Shown: positions 20,041 through 28,425 of the stretch, one piece after another
How positions within the stretch are numbered: position 1 is the stretch's first letter
How the letters are laid out: every line of letters starts with the position of its first letter
Assembly: GCA_023091665.1 (NCBI GenBank)
Contig: JALJCQ010000015.1
Location: 2,170,001 to 2,234,000, forward strand
DNA: 64,000 bases
Direction: 5' to 3'
From: Pythium myriotylum
Taxonomy: Eukaryota; Oomycota; Peronosporomycetes; Pythiales; Pythiaceae
The notes under the pieces: generated by a model
Databases searched by the model: none
Told to the model about the DNA's origin: nothing
The model's input: only the letters and a program-made list of their open reading frames with translations
Made by a program: the position numbers and the translations under genes

Positions 20041-20961
20041 TTACGCGTCGTAGCACGTGTTCTTGAAGAGAGGGCCGAGCTTCTCGGTGATGACCTGGTT
20101 GATCAGCGTCGTGCCGAGCTTGTCGACCGTCTCGATGACAGCATTGTAGAGGTCGCCCTTCTTGTTGATCTCCGAGGTCGAGAACTTAAGGATTGACTTG
20201 CCGAGCTCCTGGAGCAGCGATCCAGCCTTGGGGAAGTTGAAGACGAGCTTGTCGATCTTGTCGAAACCGAGCTTGACAGTAGTGATGGAGACGGTGTTGA
20301 CGCGGTTGAGGATGCGGTTGAGTAGGCCCTGGAAGTCCTGCATAATAGCAGCCTGAACGATCGCGACCGAGGTCAGGTCCGAGCACGTGCCTGCGGCAGC
20401 AGCGGCCGGGGAGCACTTGACCATGTTCACGTTGGCGTTGGTGAAGAGCGAGAAGTTCTCGAGGCCGACACCAAGATCGACGATGACCGTGGACGGCGGG
20501 CACTCGGCTGGCTTCCAGATGTTCGTCCAGCAAATCTGCCACCACTGGTGGTTGAGCTGCGAGATCTCAAAGCCGAGAGTCGCGTCCAGCGAGAGGTTGC
20601 CTGGGAAGTCGGCGCCGATGTCGAGCGCCTGCGGGGCCGTGGCGTTGAGGTGGCGCGGCACGACGTGGGCGATGCCGTTGACATTGAGGGTCTGGATGAG
20701 TGGCGTGAGCGTGAAGTCCATGCCGAGCACAGAGAACGGCACGGGGTCGAGACGCTTGTTAGTGATCACGAGCGGGTCCACCGCGGCGAGGCTGGTTCCC
20801 AGGATGCCCTTGGCGATATCGATGATGAGGTTGAAGTTCGTGAGATCAGCGGCGCCTTCGTTCGTGAACGTCAATGGCGCACACGGTGCCTTGTCGGCAG
20901 CGATAGCACTTCCGAAGAAGGTGGCGAGGGCGGCAGTCGCAACGGCGAGGAACTTGACCAT
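20041..20961 (-). CDS. Unrecognised secreted protein, possibly BPI/TULIP-like fold
   Basis: Single exon, 306 residues, ATG at 20961. Residues 1-21 (MVKFLAVATAALATFFGSAIA) are a clear signal peptide with an Ala-x-Ala cleavage site. The mature part has several Cys residues, N-glycosylation sequons (NAT, NLS, NFS) and a low-charge amphipathic pattern of alternating strands and helices: long hydrophobic/polar alternation such as LVITNKRLDPVPFSVLGM in the first half and helical segments (FQGLLNRILNRVNTV, LLQELGKSILKF) in the second. That pattern is compatible with a lipid-binding TULIP/BPI domain, but I could not match a family, so the fold is only a suggestion. No membrane segment or GPI signal is evident, so the protein is probably secreted or vacuolar. 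Confidence 0.82.
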   Translation of the reverse strand: MVKFLAVATAALATFFGSAIAADKAPCAPLTFTNEGAADLTNFNLIIDIAKGILGTSLAAVDPLVITNKRLDPVPFSVLGMDFTLTPLIQTLNVNGIAHVVPRHLNATAPQALDIGADFPGNLSLDATLGFEISQLNHQWWQICWTNIWKPAECPPSTVIVDLGVGLENFSLFTNANVNMVKCSPAAAAAGTCSDLTSVAIVQAAIMQDFQGLLNRILNRVNTVSITTVKLGFDKIDKLVFNFPKAGSLLQELGKSILKFSTSEINKKGDLYNAVIETVDKLGTTLINQVITEKLGPLFKNTCYDA

Positions 20962-21354
20962 GTTGATGTGGGGAGACTTGAGCTCGGGAAGGCAAGTTTA
21001 GTAGTGAGAGGAGACTTGTCACCGCCAGTCGATTAGGCGGTCACCGGTGGACCCCGGGACTGACAGTCACTGATGTTCTTGACCAATCGGTAGTCCCTCG
21101 ACGATTGGGCTGCGACGTCACGCAAGCGCTGGTGCTTGTGTGATACCTTCGCCGCCCCATCCAAAGACGCTTCATCTCTGGTTCATCCGATGACTTGACG
21201 CCAATGTTGACCCAATCCTCAAATCTTCGTTATGGCTACACTTCGAAAAGAACCAATCTGATAAACACAATGGAGACTCGGACGAATCACCACGCACTTC
21301 GAGAATCGGTCAGGCGATGCGAATCCTCTGCAAGGGGGGACTCATTGTGAGTCG

Positions 21355-21377
21355 TGGATGCCAACCCTTGGCATCCA
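21355..21377. repeat. Short perfect inverted repeat (10-bp arms)
   Basis: tggatgccaa and ttggcatcca are exact reverse complements separated by three bases. It abuts the larger hairpin at 21382-21477. Confidence 0.9.
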
Positions 21378-21381
21378 TAAT

Positions 21382-21477
21382 GTCGCGCGCGGGTCTCTTG
21401 CCCCGAGCACGACGATCCGCCTCGATGGGCCAAGGAGGCGGATCGGTTGTGCTCAGGGCAAGAGACCCGCGCGCGAC
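21382..21477. repeat. Near-perfect long inverted repeat / hairpin (42-43 nt arms)
   Basis: Left arm 21382-21423 and right arm 21435-21477 are reverse complements except for a few mismatches and a one-base length difference; the loop is 11 nt. Both arms begin or end with the gtcgcgcgcgggtctcttgc block, which is exact. Arms this long and this well matched are not expected by chance in about 1.2 kb of spacer. Candidates are a foldback transposon remnant, a hairpin small-RNA precursor, or a recent palindromic duplication. Confidence 0.92.
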
Positions 21478-22218
21478 TGTTCTGGAACTGCCTCTCTGGC
21501 ATCAGGGGATCGCTTGGCGTTGAGTTACTCTTGAAACCAAGCAGACCGCATAAACCTCATTTGAGGCAAATTTGCACTCCTCGCATTCGAAACACTTCGA
21601 GGTGAACGGGAACGTAAACTTCACACAGTGTACGTGCAGTATCCTGGACTTTCCCGCAAGAAACTGCGTGTTCATGTGATGTTCACTCGATCGGTTAGCG
21701 CTTTGAGTGGGTTCGCAAACAACTGATCGGTCGTGGTTGCTGAATTCGACTGCACCAAAGATGGTAGGCATGATAAAGAGTTACCATGTTGATACGCGAA
21801 GTTGACAGGATGAGCATTGTATACAGTACGACTCGTACAAGTCGCGAACCATAGCAGTTCATTCGACTGGTGAACACGAAGAACTTCCAGACGAAAGAGA
21901 AGGAGGTAAACTCGACTAGATCAGCAAGGAGGTCCTTCAAGTCTAATGCTGGGGTGTTGGTCCCTGGCGATCCTGTCGCGCCCTCTCATTGTGTGACCTC
22001 TCCACGTATTGAACCGTGAATCTCTTTCGCAAGCTCTTTTTTTCTCGGGTGAAACTCGCCTCATGATGCCCAAACACCGGGTGGGACCACATTGAGAGAG
22101 TCTGAACTTTCATTTGTGTTTGTCTAGTTTTACGAAACCTCGCGGCTAACTCAAGTTCCAACGGCTAGCAGCGCGAGAGAGAAAGCTTAATGCATCCAGC
22201 TGGCCAGTAGGCGCGCCA

Positions 22219-22908
22219 TTACTTGGCACTTTCTGCAGCACCACCGTTCAGGTTCGCAGCCTTGATGAATCCATTCATCTGGACGTGAATCTCGTCGTGC
22301 AGCGGCTGCTGCTTCATGCGAGCGAGCCAGGCAGCGGTCTTCGGGAACTTCTCCAGGTTGAGGAGCCCGATAGCCTCAAGCTGGTCGTACTCGCAGTAGA
22401 GCGCGAAGTCAGCGAGCGTCGGAGCGTCCGAGTTCGCGACGTAATCCTTCACCAAGAACTTTTCCACCAGGGCCGTGTTCTTTTCGATCGTCTCGTCGAT
22501 CTGCTTAATGAACTCGTGGTCTTCGGGCGTCGCGGCGCCGAAAGCACGGCGCGCAAGCGGCCGCACGATCTTGATCGTGAAGTTACGCACAGCCGTGTGG
22601 TGCCAATGGAGGTACTCGTTGATCTTGGCGCGTGCCTGAATGTCGTCCTTGGGGTACAGGTCGTCCCAGCCGTACTTCTCGGCGAGGTACGTCAAGATCG
22701 CATTCGACTCGAAGAGCACAAAGTCGCCATCGACGATGACGGGGACGAAGCCGTTCGGGTTGAGCTTGAGGAAGGCCTCCGACTGGGCGATGTCGGTCGT
22801 GCGATCAACGACGATGAACTCGTGGTCGACGTTCTTGATCTTGAGAAGCCATGCGACGGCGCGCGACGGCTGGCTGACGAGGTTAGCGTAGAGCTTGAGC
22901 GTGGTCAT
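22219..22908 (-). CDS. Glutathione S-transferase, theta-like
   Basis: Single exon, 229 residues, ATG at 22908. Cytosolic GST. The thioredoxin-like N-domain (1-80) opens LKLYANLVSQPSRAVAWLL, with the Ser of SQPSRAV at the theta-class catalytic position, and has the glutathione-binding NPNGFVPVI and FESNAILTYLAEKY (the E-S pair that contacts the gamma-glutamyl group). The alpha-helical C-domain (90-210) contains YLHWHHTAVRN and the folding motif SDAPTLADFALYCEYDQL. Length matches the family. It conjugates glutathione to electrophiles; the specific substrate is unknown. It stands alone, with a 430-bp spacer upstream. Confidence 0.95.
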   Translation of the reverse strand: MTTLKLYANLVSQPSRAVAWLLKIKNVDHEFIVVDRTTDIAQSEAFLKLNPNGFVPVIVDGDFVLFESNAILTYLAEKYGWDDLYPKDDIQARAKINEYLHWHHTAVRNFTIKIVRPLARRAFGAATPEDHEFIKQIDETIEKNTALVEKFLVKDYVANSDAPTLADFALYCEYDQLEAIGLLNLEKFPKTAAWLARMKQQPLHDEIHVQMNGFIKAANLNGGAAESAK

Positions 22909-23339
22909 CGTTGGAGAATGCGGCGAAATGCGAAGTGATCATCCAGAGCTGCAGGCGGGAGGCGCCTTCGCTATCTTATTTAGCGAAGACGAAGTGTTGA
23001 CGCGTGGATCCTCCTTCAGGATTTCCCATTATCCATTGTTGATCTGATCCGATTGGAGGACGGACTCACAGATTCGTCATCAGCAAGGAGCCTTTCCCCA
23101 TCGAATCTAGTAGAAAATGTGACGTGAGAGCACAAGGAAATCAGCTTGTTATCTGATCTCATAGAAATGTGACATTGTTTGACAAGGCTTGGTCGGACAA
23201 GATCGCTGAGATTGTGCCATCGGTCCGCTTACTCACGTGAACCAAACAGCCCAAGCAACAAGAGAATTGCCGCATCGCTTTCGCCCTTATATACTCTGCA
23301 GAGGCTAGAAACAAACAACCAAAACTTTGCCCCTGCGTC
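22909..23339. other. Intergenic, 430 bp, promoter of the GST gene
   Basis: Lies upstream of the minus-strand GST and downstream of the hAT-derived gene. No ORF is supported. Confidence 0.55.
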
Positions 23340-25817
23340 TTAAATCATCCACATCATCATCCCGTCCTCAGACAGCCCTGGATCACCCATGTTGAAATCG
23401 GGCAGTGCGTTCTGGAAATCACCGACGCGATTGTTTGTGAACTGTGTGTCATTGATTGTCGTGAACGCGAGTCGTCTCATGTCGTCAAAGCTGAGCTTGT
23501 TTCTTCGACTTGACTGGACCAGCGTAGCCTTGCACAACGATTTCTCCGAAGCCACACTTGACGGCGCGAGAGAAAAGAGTGTCAGTGCAAGCTGCTTCAG
23601 GTGCGGCCACTCATCCGCCTCAGCCTGCCAAAATTGCAGCGGGGTGCGAGTACCCTTCTCCAACATTTCCCACTTGAACGTTTCATTTGCGCGCTGATTC
23701 TTGGCGTAAATAACATAGTCGGTGTATTCAGCCGAGATCGCACGTTTTCGCTCTTCGTTCACGTAGATGTCAGCATCGGTCTCCGGGAACTTGAAGATAA
23801 GTTCTTCGATGTGTTCACGGTACTCGCGCGTCATTGATTTGCCAATGTAACGAGGATCCAAGAGAAACGCCAGTGCGTGGGCCTCGCCCAGGACGTATTG
23901 CCACCGATCTGTCACCACCTTTTTGATATACTCGAGCTCAACCGCAGAAAGACCAAACACGGCGTCAAAGTCGGTGAGCAAGTGCTTCGACTCGAAGTAG
24001 ACTTCCGAAATGGGCGCTTTATCGTCCTGAAACTTGTAGAGTATCAGCTCGATGGGCTCCAGGATGTTGATGGCCTTTTGGAGAGTGATCTTCCAGTTCA
24101 ACGACATGACAACGTCCTTCATGCTTTGACGTGTAGCGCGCTGGTTCAGTGGCGCACCAGCGATGAAATCAGGGTCACTCACGATGCTTTGAATGATGTC
24201 TTCACTTTGCTGAAGCACTCGGAACCTCGCCGCCAGCGTCCCCCACTGCATTGTTGACGACGCATTCGAGAAGCTCTTCATGGTTTGCAGTGTTTGCGAG
24301 TCCAGCATCTTGAACTTGGGCGCGTACTGGTAGCTGCTGAAGAACGAGATAAGCTCGTTGCAGTTATTCGTGAAATCCACAAGCTCCTGGAAAGGGAAGT
24401 CCATCGGAAGTTGTGGCGTCATCCGTCGCGGATCGTTCTCGAGCGACTTTTCTGGGCCGAAAATATCCATAATCGCGAGGTGGAGCGCGTGCGAGATGCA
24501 GCCATAAAAGAACTTCGTCGGGTACTCCGCTTTGAGCATCTCCCAAGCGCGCGCATGGAACTGAGTGCTGCCAGTGACCACTCCACTAACCGAGCTGACG
24601 ATTGGCGCCATGACGCGCTTGATATCTTGTGCGATTAAGATGGAGTTGTACTGCGCGTCATCGCTCACTTTTTCGGATTCCAGGAAAAAACGCTTCTCGC
24701 TGTTCACGGCCATGTACGTGACGTAAACATCCTCTGGGTTGTTCGTGTTGTACAAGTTCATGTTGGACCACGCGTCGCGCTTGATACAGACGCGCGTGGA
24801 GCTCATGGTCAGATACCCCCACACACGCTTGTACATCTTGTCGTAACAGCGCAGCAGCAGCTCGCCCTCGAGTCGCTTCTTATCTGGCAGCTTGGCGTTG
24901 CCCTTCAGGATCAGCAACGCGCGCTGGAGATGGGTCTCTTCCATCGCATCAAACGCCATGCCGGTCACGTACGCGTGCATGGCGAGGGCGTCCTCGAAAC
25001 GCTCTTGCTGCACCTTGGTGAGAGCGCCGCCGCTCTTGGTCTTGCGCTCCTTGGGCAGCGGCGCCTTGTCCTTGCCGTCATCGCGTGCGCCCGTTGGTCC
25101 AACGCCAGTCGAGGCGCCAAGCCCGTGCATCACTGAGGCATCAATGAGGTTATCGGCCATGCCCTGTTGCATCGCGAGCGAGTTCATGACAGTCGCGTGG
25201 TGGTGCGCGGCCGCCGCCGCTGCGGCCGCGGCAGCTGCCTGGTGGTCGCCGAGCACGTTCATGTTGACATTCGCCGCCGAGTTGACGGCGGCGTTGACCG
25301 CCGCCGCGTTCGCTGCGGCCTGCGCTGCTGCTGCTGCGGCGGCGGCGGCTGCCTGCTTCTGGCGCTTCTTGGTCGAGGACTTTTGCGTGATCTTCTGCTG
25401 GTAGAGCGGCAGGATGTCCTGGAACTGGGCGATGAATCCGTACTGGTGCTGGTTGCTCTGGAAGACGCTGCATTTCTTCAAGTGGCGCACGGCCTGCTCC
25501 GACTTTTTGTAGTAGAGCACCTGCTGCTTGCAGTGCTTGCAGGCGGCGGCGTTGCGTCGCTGCGGGTTGGGCTCGTCCGTGAGCAGGAGCCAGATCTGGC
25601 TCGGACTGCGCCCGGGCTTTTTCTTCTTGAGCGACTGCGCGACGGCGGCGTCGGGCGCGCCGTTGGCCGTGAGCGAGGCCGGCGGCGGCAGCGGCTGCGG
25701 CGGCGCGGCGGCGGCCACGGCGGGCGCCATGCCGGCGTCCTGCATGCCGACGCTCACGCTCACGGGCAGCATGGCGCCGACGCCCATGGCGCCCGAGGCC
25801 GTCGGGAGGGCGGCCAT
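23340..25817 (-). CDS. Domesticated hAT transposase-like protein (BED finger, DUF659, hAT dimerisation)
   Basis: Single exon, 825 residues, ATG at 25817. Residues 70-116 form a BED-type zinc finger (IWLLLT... C93-x2-C96 ... H112-x3-C116). Residues 155-205 are poly-Ala/Gln-rich low complexity. Residues about 340-450 align by pattern to the DUF659 RNase-H-like core: KRDAWSNMN (first catalytic Asp at 347), a middle block VSGVVTGSTQFHA, and GCISHALHLAIMDIFG. In active relatives the middle block reads V-x-T-D-N-A-A-N-N; here the Asp is Gly415 and the Asn residues are gone. The C-terminal dimerisation block is SVASEKSLCKATLVQSSRR (about 750-770). No terminal inverted repeats were found around it. 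An intact long ORF with a dead active site suggests a host gene, perhaps a DNA-binding regulator. Confidence 0.85.
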   Translation of the reverse strand: MAALPTASGAMGVGAMLPVSVSVGMQDAGMAPAVAAAAPPQPLPPPASLTANGAPDAAVAQSLKKKKPGRSPSQIWLLLTDEPNPQRRNAAACKHCKQQVLYYKKSEQAVRHLKKCSVFQSNQHQYGFIAQFQDILPLYQQKITQKSSTKKRQKQAAAAAAAAAAQAAANAAAVNAAVNSAANVNMNVLGDHQAAAAAAAAAAAHHHATVMNSLAMQQGMADNLIDASVMHGLGASTGVGPTGARDDGKDKAPLPKERKTKSGGALTKVQQERFEDALAMHAYVTGMAFDAMEETHLQRALLILKGNAKLPDKKRLEGELLLRCYDKMYKRVWGYLTMSSTRVCIKRDAWSNMNLYNTNNPEDVYVTYMAVNSEKRFFLESEKVSDDAQYNSILIAQDIKRVMAPIVSSVSGVVTGSTQFHARAWEMLKAEYPTKFFYGCISHALHLAIMDIFGPEKSLENDPRRMTPQLPMDFPFQELVDFTNNCNELISFFSSYQYAPKFKMLDSQTLQTMKSFSNASSTMQWGTLAARFRVLQQSEDIIQSIVSDPDFIAGAPLNQRATRQSMKDVVMSLNWKITLQKAINILEPIELILYKFQDDKAPISEVYFESKHLLTDFDAVFGLSAVELEYIKKVVTDRWQYVLGEAHALAFLLDPRYIGKSMTREYREHIEELIFKFPETDADIYVNEERKRAISAEYTDYVIYAKNQRANETFKWEMLEKGTRTPLQFWQAEADEWPHLKQLALTLFSLAPSSVASEKSLCKATLVQSSRRNKLSFDDMRRLAFTTINDTQFTNNRVGDFQNALPDFNMGDPGLSEDGMMMWMI

Positions 25818-26117
25818 GCAAGTTGCCGTGAGAGGAGAATGGATACGCTGCCGGAAAAAAACCTTCGGCGACGCTGTTGGGGCGCAGAGCGAAGGCTTTC
25901 AACCTCGTCGGCGGCGGCGGAAGTGAAGCCCCCGCGAGAACAAAAACCTCTGGGCGCGCTTCCGCGCCCTTCGTCTGGGTTTTTTTCTTTTTTTGATTTC
26001 TGGGAAGAGGTTTTTTACGCGCGTCACGAAAACCCGTCAGGAAAAGCAAAAAAAAAAAAAAACACACATAAATGACCGACTCCCTCGCGAGTGTGCCTAG
26101 GCGAGTTTTGTGGCATC
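25818..26117. other. Intergenic, 300 bp, with homopolymer tracts
   Basis: Upstream region of the hAT-derived gene and 3' end of the EF-SAM gene. Contains runs of T near 25980-25998 and a run of A at about 26050-26062. No gene is seen. Confidence 0.6.
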
Positions 26118-28200
26118 TCATGTTGAAGTGGACGAAGAGGCTCTCCGCACGAGCTTCTCTTTGCAGAGAGGGCAGAGGCACCGGCCGTCCACGGCGGGGC
26201 AGCTCAGAGCCTTCGTGTGGTGCACTTCGCCCTTGTGGTAGTGGCAGAACTCGCGGTCGCAGCGAGAGCAGAAGTGGAGAATGTGGCGATCGAGCTTGGC
26301 GAACAGCGGCACGGCCTTGCGCTTCTCCGCGTCGAGGCACACGTAGCACGCGTTGCGCACGATGCGGGCTTCTTGGATCGACCGCTGAGGCAGTAACTTG
26401 CCCTTGAGCTCCGGCACGGGCACCATGTACGTCGACCGACTCGACTTGGTCACGAGCCCGAACGCGTTCGTAGCCTCCACGACAAACTTGTACGTCTCCC
26501 CGTGGCACAGATGCTCAACTGTGACCGTCGTCGGGAGCGGAATCGTCAGCAATTTGACCCATTTCATCTCTTCAGTCTTGAGCCGCGTCCACCGCACGCA
26601 GTAGCAGACGATGGGAACGCCGTTGTCGACGGGTTTCTCCCAGGAGACTGTCACTGCAGCATCCGTCACGGTTGTCTTCGCGCGGTCGCATTCGACAGTC
26701 ACTCTTGTGGGCATGTTCGGTGGCAGCCGACGGAAAAGTTTGAGAACGTAGTTGGCGTCGCCGTAGATGTAACCACGAATCGGTAGCACGACAAAAAACG
26801 TCAAAAGAAGAACTTCGTCCAGCCACCACAGGTAGCACTTTAGTGTCTCCCACACAGTTGCGTTGGTGCCGCAACTCCCAGATTCTTGGTTGGAAGTCGA
26901 ATAGCTACCAATATTCATTCCCGAAGCTGCATTGTAGTGGAGATCACCACTTCTCGATAAGGTTGGCGAGGGTCGCGGAACGCCACTTCCACTGCCGGCA
27001 GATACTTCATCGATCACAGGTACGACAGCTGCAACCAATGGTACGATAGGCCGATCGCATCGGATAAATGTGTGAGGACTCCGGCCATACGAGTTCCACG
27101 TCGCTAGTCGATAAATCACGTGCTGGTCAGCATCCACGACATCCATGAACTCGCTATCTGAGCCGGTGTAGACAAGCTTCCACGATGACTCCCCGGGGCT
27201 TCGACGCTGCAGCTGATACCGAAGAGGAACGTTATCTCCGACAGGCTCCCAAGAAACGTAGAGCACTGTCTTTCGCGAACCGCCAGTCAGGCCTGGAGTG
27301 ACATCTGCACTGCACTGAGTTGTCTTGACCGCGTCTGGCTTTCGTCCCATACCCAAATATTTCAACTTGAGAAACATAGCAAGTTGTTGTCTGTGCATAT
27401 CCTGGGTGACCCCAATATCTTGGAGAAGTCGACCATCATCTTGCATAAGCAACGGAAATGTGTATCCCGATATTGAGTGCTTCCGGAACATCTCACTGTA
27501 TTGAGGTAGCTGGACGGAGTACGCAACCCAGTCAGCGACTTCGCCAACCGTCATCTCAGCGCCGACTGCTTCCCAACGGGCGTCCAATTCTTGTAGCGAG
27601 ATGACAGAGTCCTGATCTCGATCCAGCTTTTGAAATGCCGTCTGCACGTCCTTTTCGTTCTTTGCCATCTATAGGCAGTCCTCCAAGCAGACGTTAATGA
27701 AACCCAAACTAGTGCCAGCCTCAACATGCGAACTCACGGAAGTGATTTCTTTCGTGTCGATGTCTCCACTGGCATCCACGTCGAAGATATGATGAAGATT
27801 TTCCTTGATGATGTTGATCTCACTCGATCCAACGTGGCCATCTTGGTCGAAGTCTGCGATCAGACTCTCTGTCCAAACCACCCATCAGAATCCTCCATTT
27901 TCCGTCGACATATTTGCGAAACGTACCCACAGCGGGTTCGTCCCGTTTAGGGGCAAGCTCAGCCTGCTCCTCCGCTCGTGCTGCCTTCTCTAACTCATCG
28001 AGCGAGTGTTGCGAAGGGACCGTGCGAGCATCTCCTAACACTTCGAGCTCGACGACCTTGACCGCGTCATCCGGGGCGGCGGCACTGTGCGGCAACCACA
28101 GCAGTGCCAGAACTGCGAGTTCCACGATCGTGATCAGCGAACGCGCAGCGACACGTCGAGATCTCTTCCCCCCGACCCGCAGTTCTCTGTGAGACGCCAT
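26118..28200 (-). CDS. STIM-like EF-hand/SAM membrane protein with FN3 domains and zinc-binding tail, 3 exons
   Basis: Exons (minus) 27927-28200, 27738-27868 and 26118-27668 close to 651 residues. Residues 20-42 are a signal peptide (ITIVELAVLALLWLPHSAAA). Three EF-hand loops follow: 97-108 (D-x-D-x-D-G, ends Glu), 121-132 and 151-162. A SAM domain at about 174-243 reads VADWVAYSVQLPQYSEMFRKH, closely parallel to the SAM start of animal STIM1 ([21 protein letters not shown]). Then a fibronectin-III domain (about 250-345), a Ser-rich linker, one membrane helix (about 412-437, WWLDEVLLLTFFVVLP), a second FN3 (about 445-540) and a cytosolic C-terminus with paired Cys and His (YVCLD, CSRCDREFCHYH, CPLCKEK), probably a zinc module. 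The likely role is luminal Ca2+ sensing; the animal Orai-activating coiled coil is absent. Which partner it signals to is unknown. Confidence 0.85.
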
Positions 28201-28425
28201 GGCCGTCGGAAGCGACGCCGCGTCGAGCTCAGATCTTCTCGACGGCACGAAATGACGTGGAGAAAGGAGCTCAGAGAAAATTATCCCCGCTGGAGTGACT
28301 AGTCACTGACGTGGGAAAAGCGAGCCTTGTCTCACTGGTGATTAGTGCCATTTGAGCTGGAGCCTAATCTGCGAAGTTGAAGTGGAGCTTCTAGAAGCGC
28401 GACGCTTTGGAGGACGAACGACGGG

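Larger units (their letters stand above)
20962..22218. other. Intergenic, 1.26 kb, no gene but strong hairpins
   Basis: No supported ORF. The central part carries two adjacent inverted repeats (21355-21377 and 21382-21477), listed separately. The proximal part near 20962-21100 is the likely promoter of the secreted-protein gene. Confidence 0.6.

Noticed and set aside
26040..26065. Poly-A run near the EF-SAM gene as a retroposon tail
   Set aside because: The gene it would belong to has introns and no target-site duplication was seen; the run is a simple homopolymer.
25167..26075. Long plus-strand ORF opposite the hAT-derived gene
   Set aside because: Antisense to poly-Ala codons, which gives long open frames of Arg/Gly/Val; no independent start or family.
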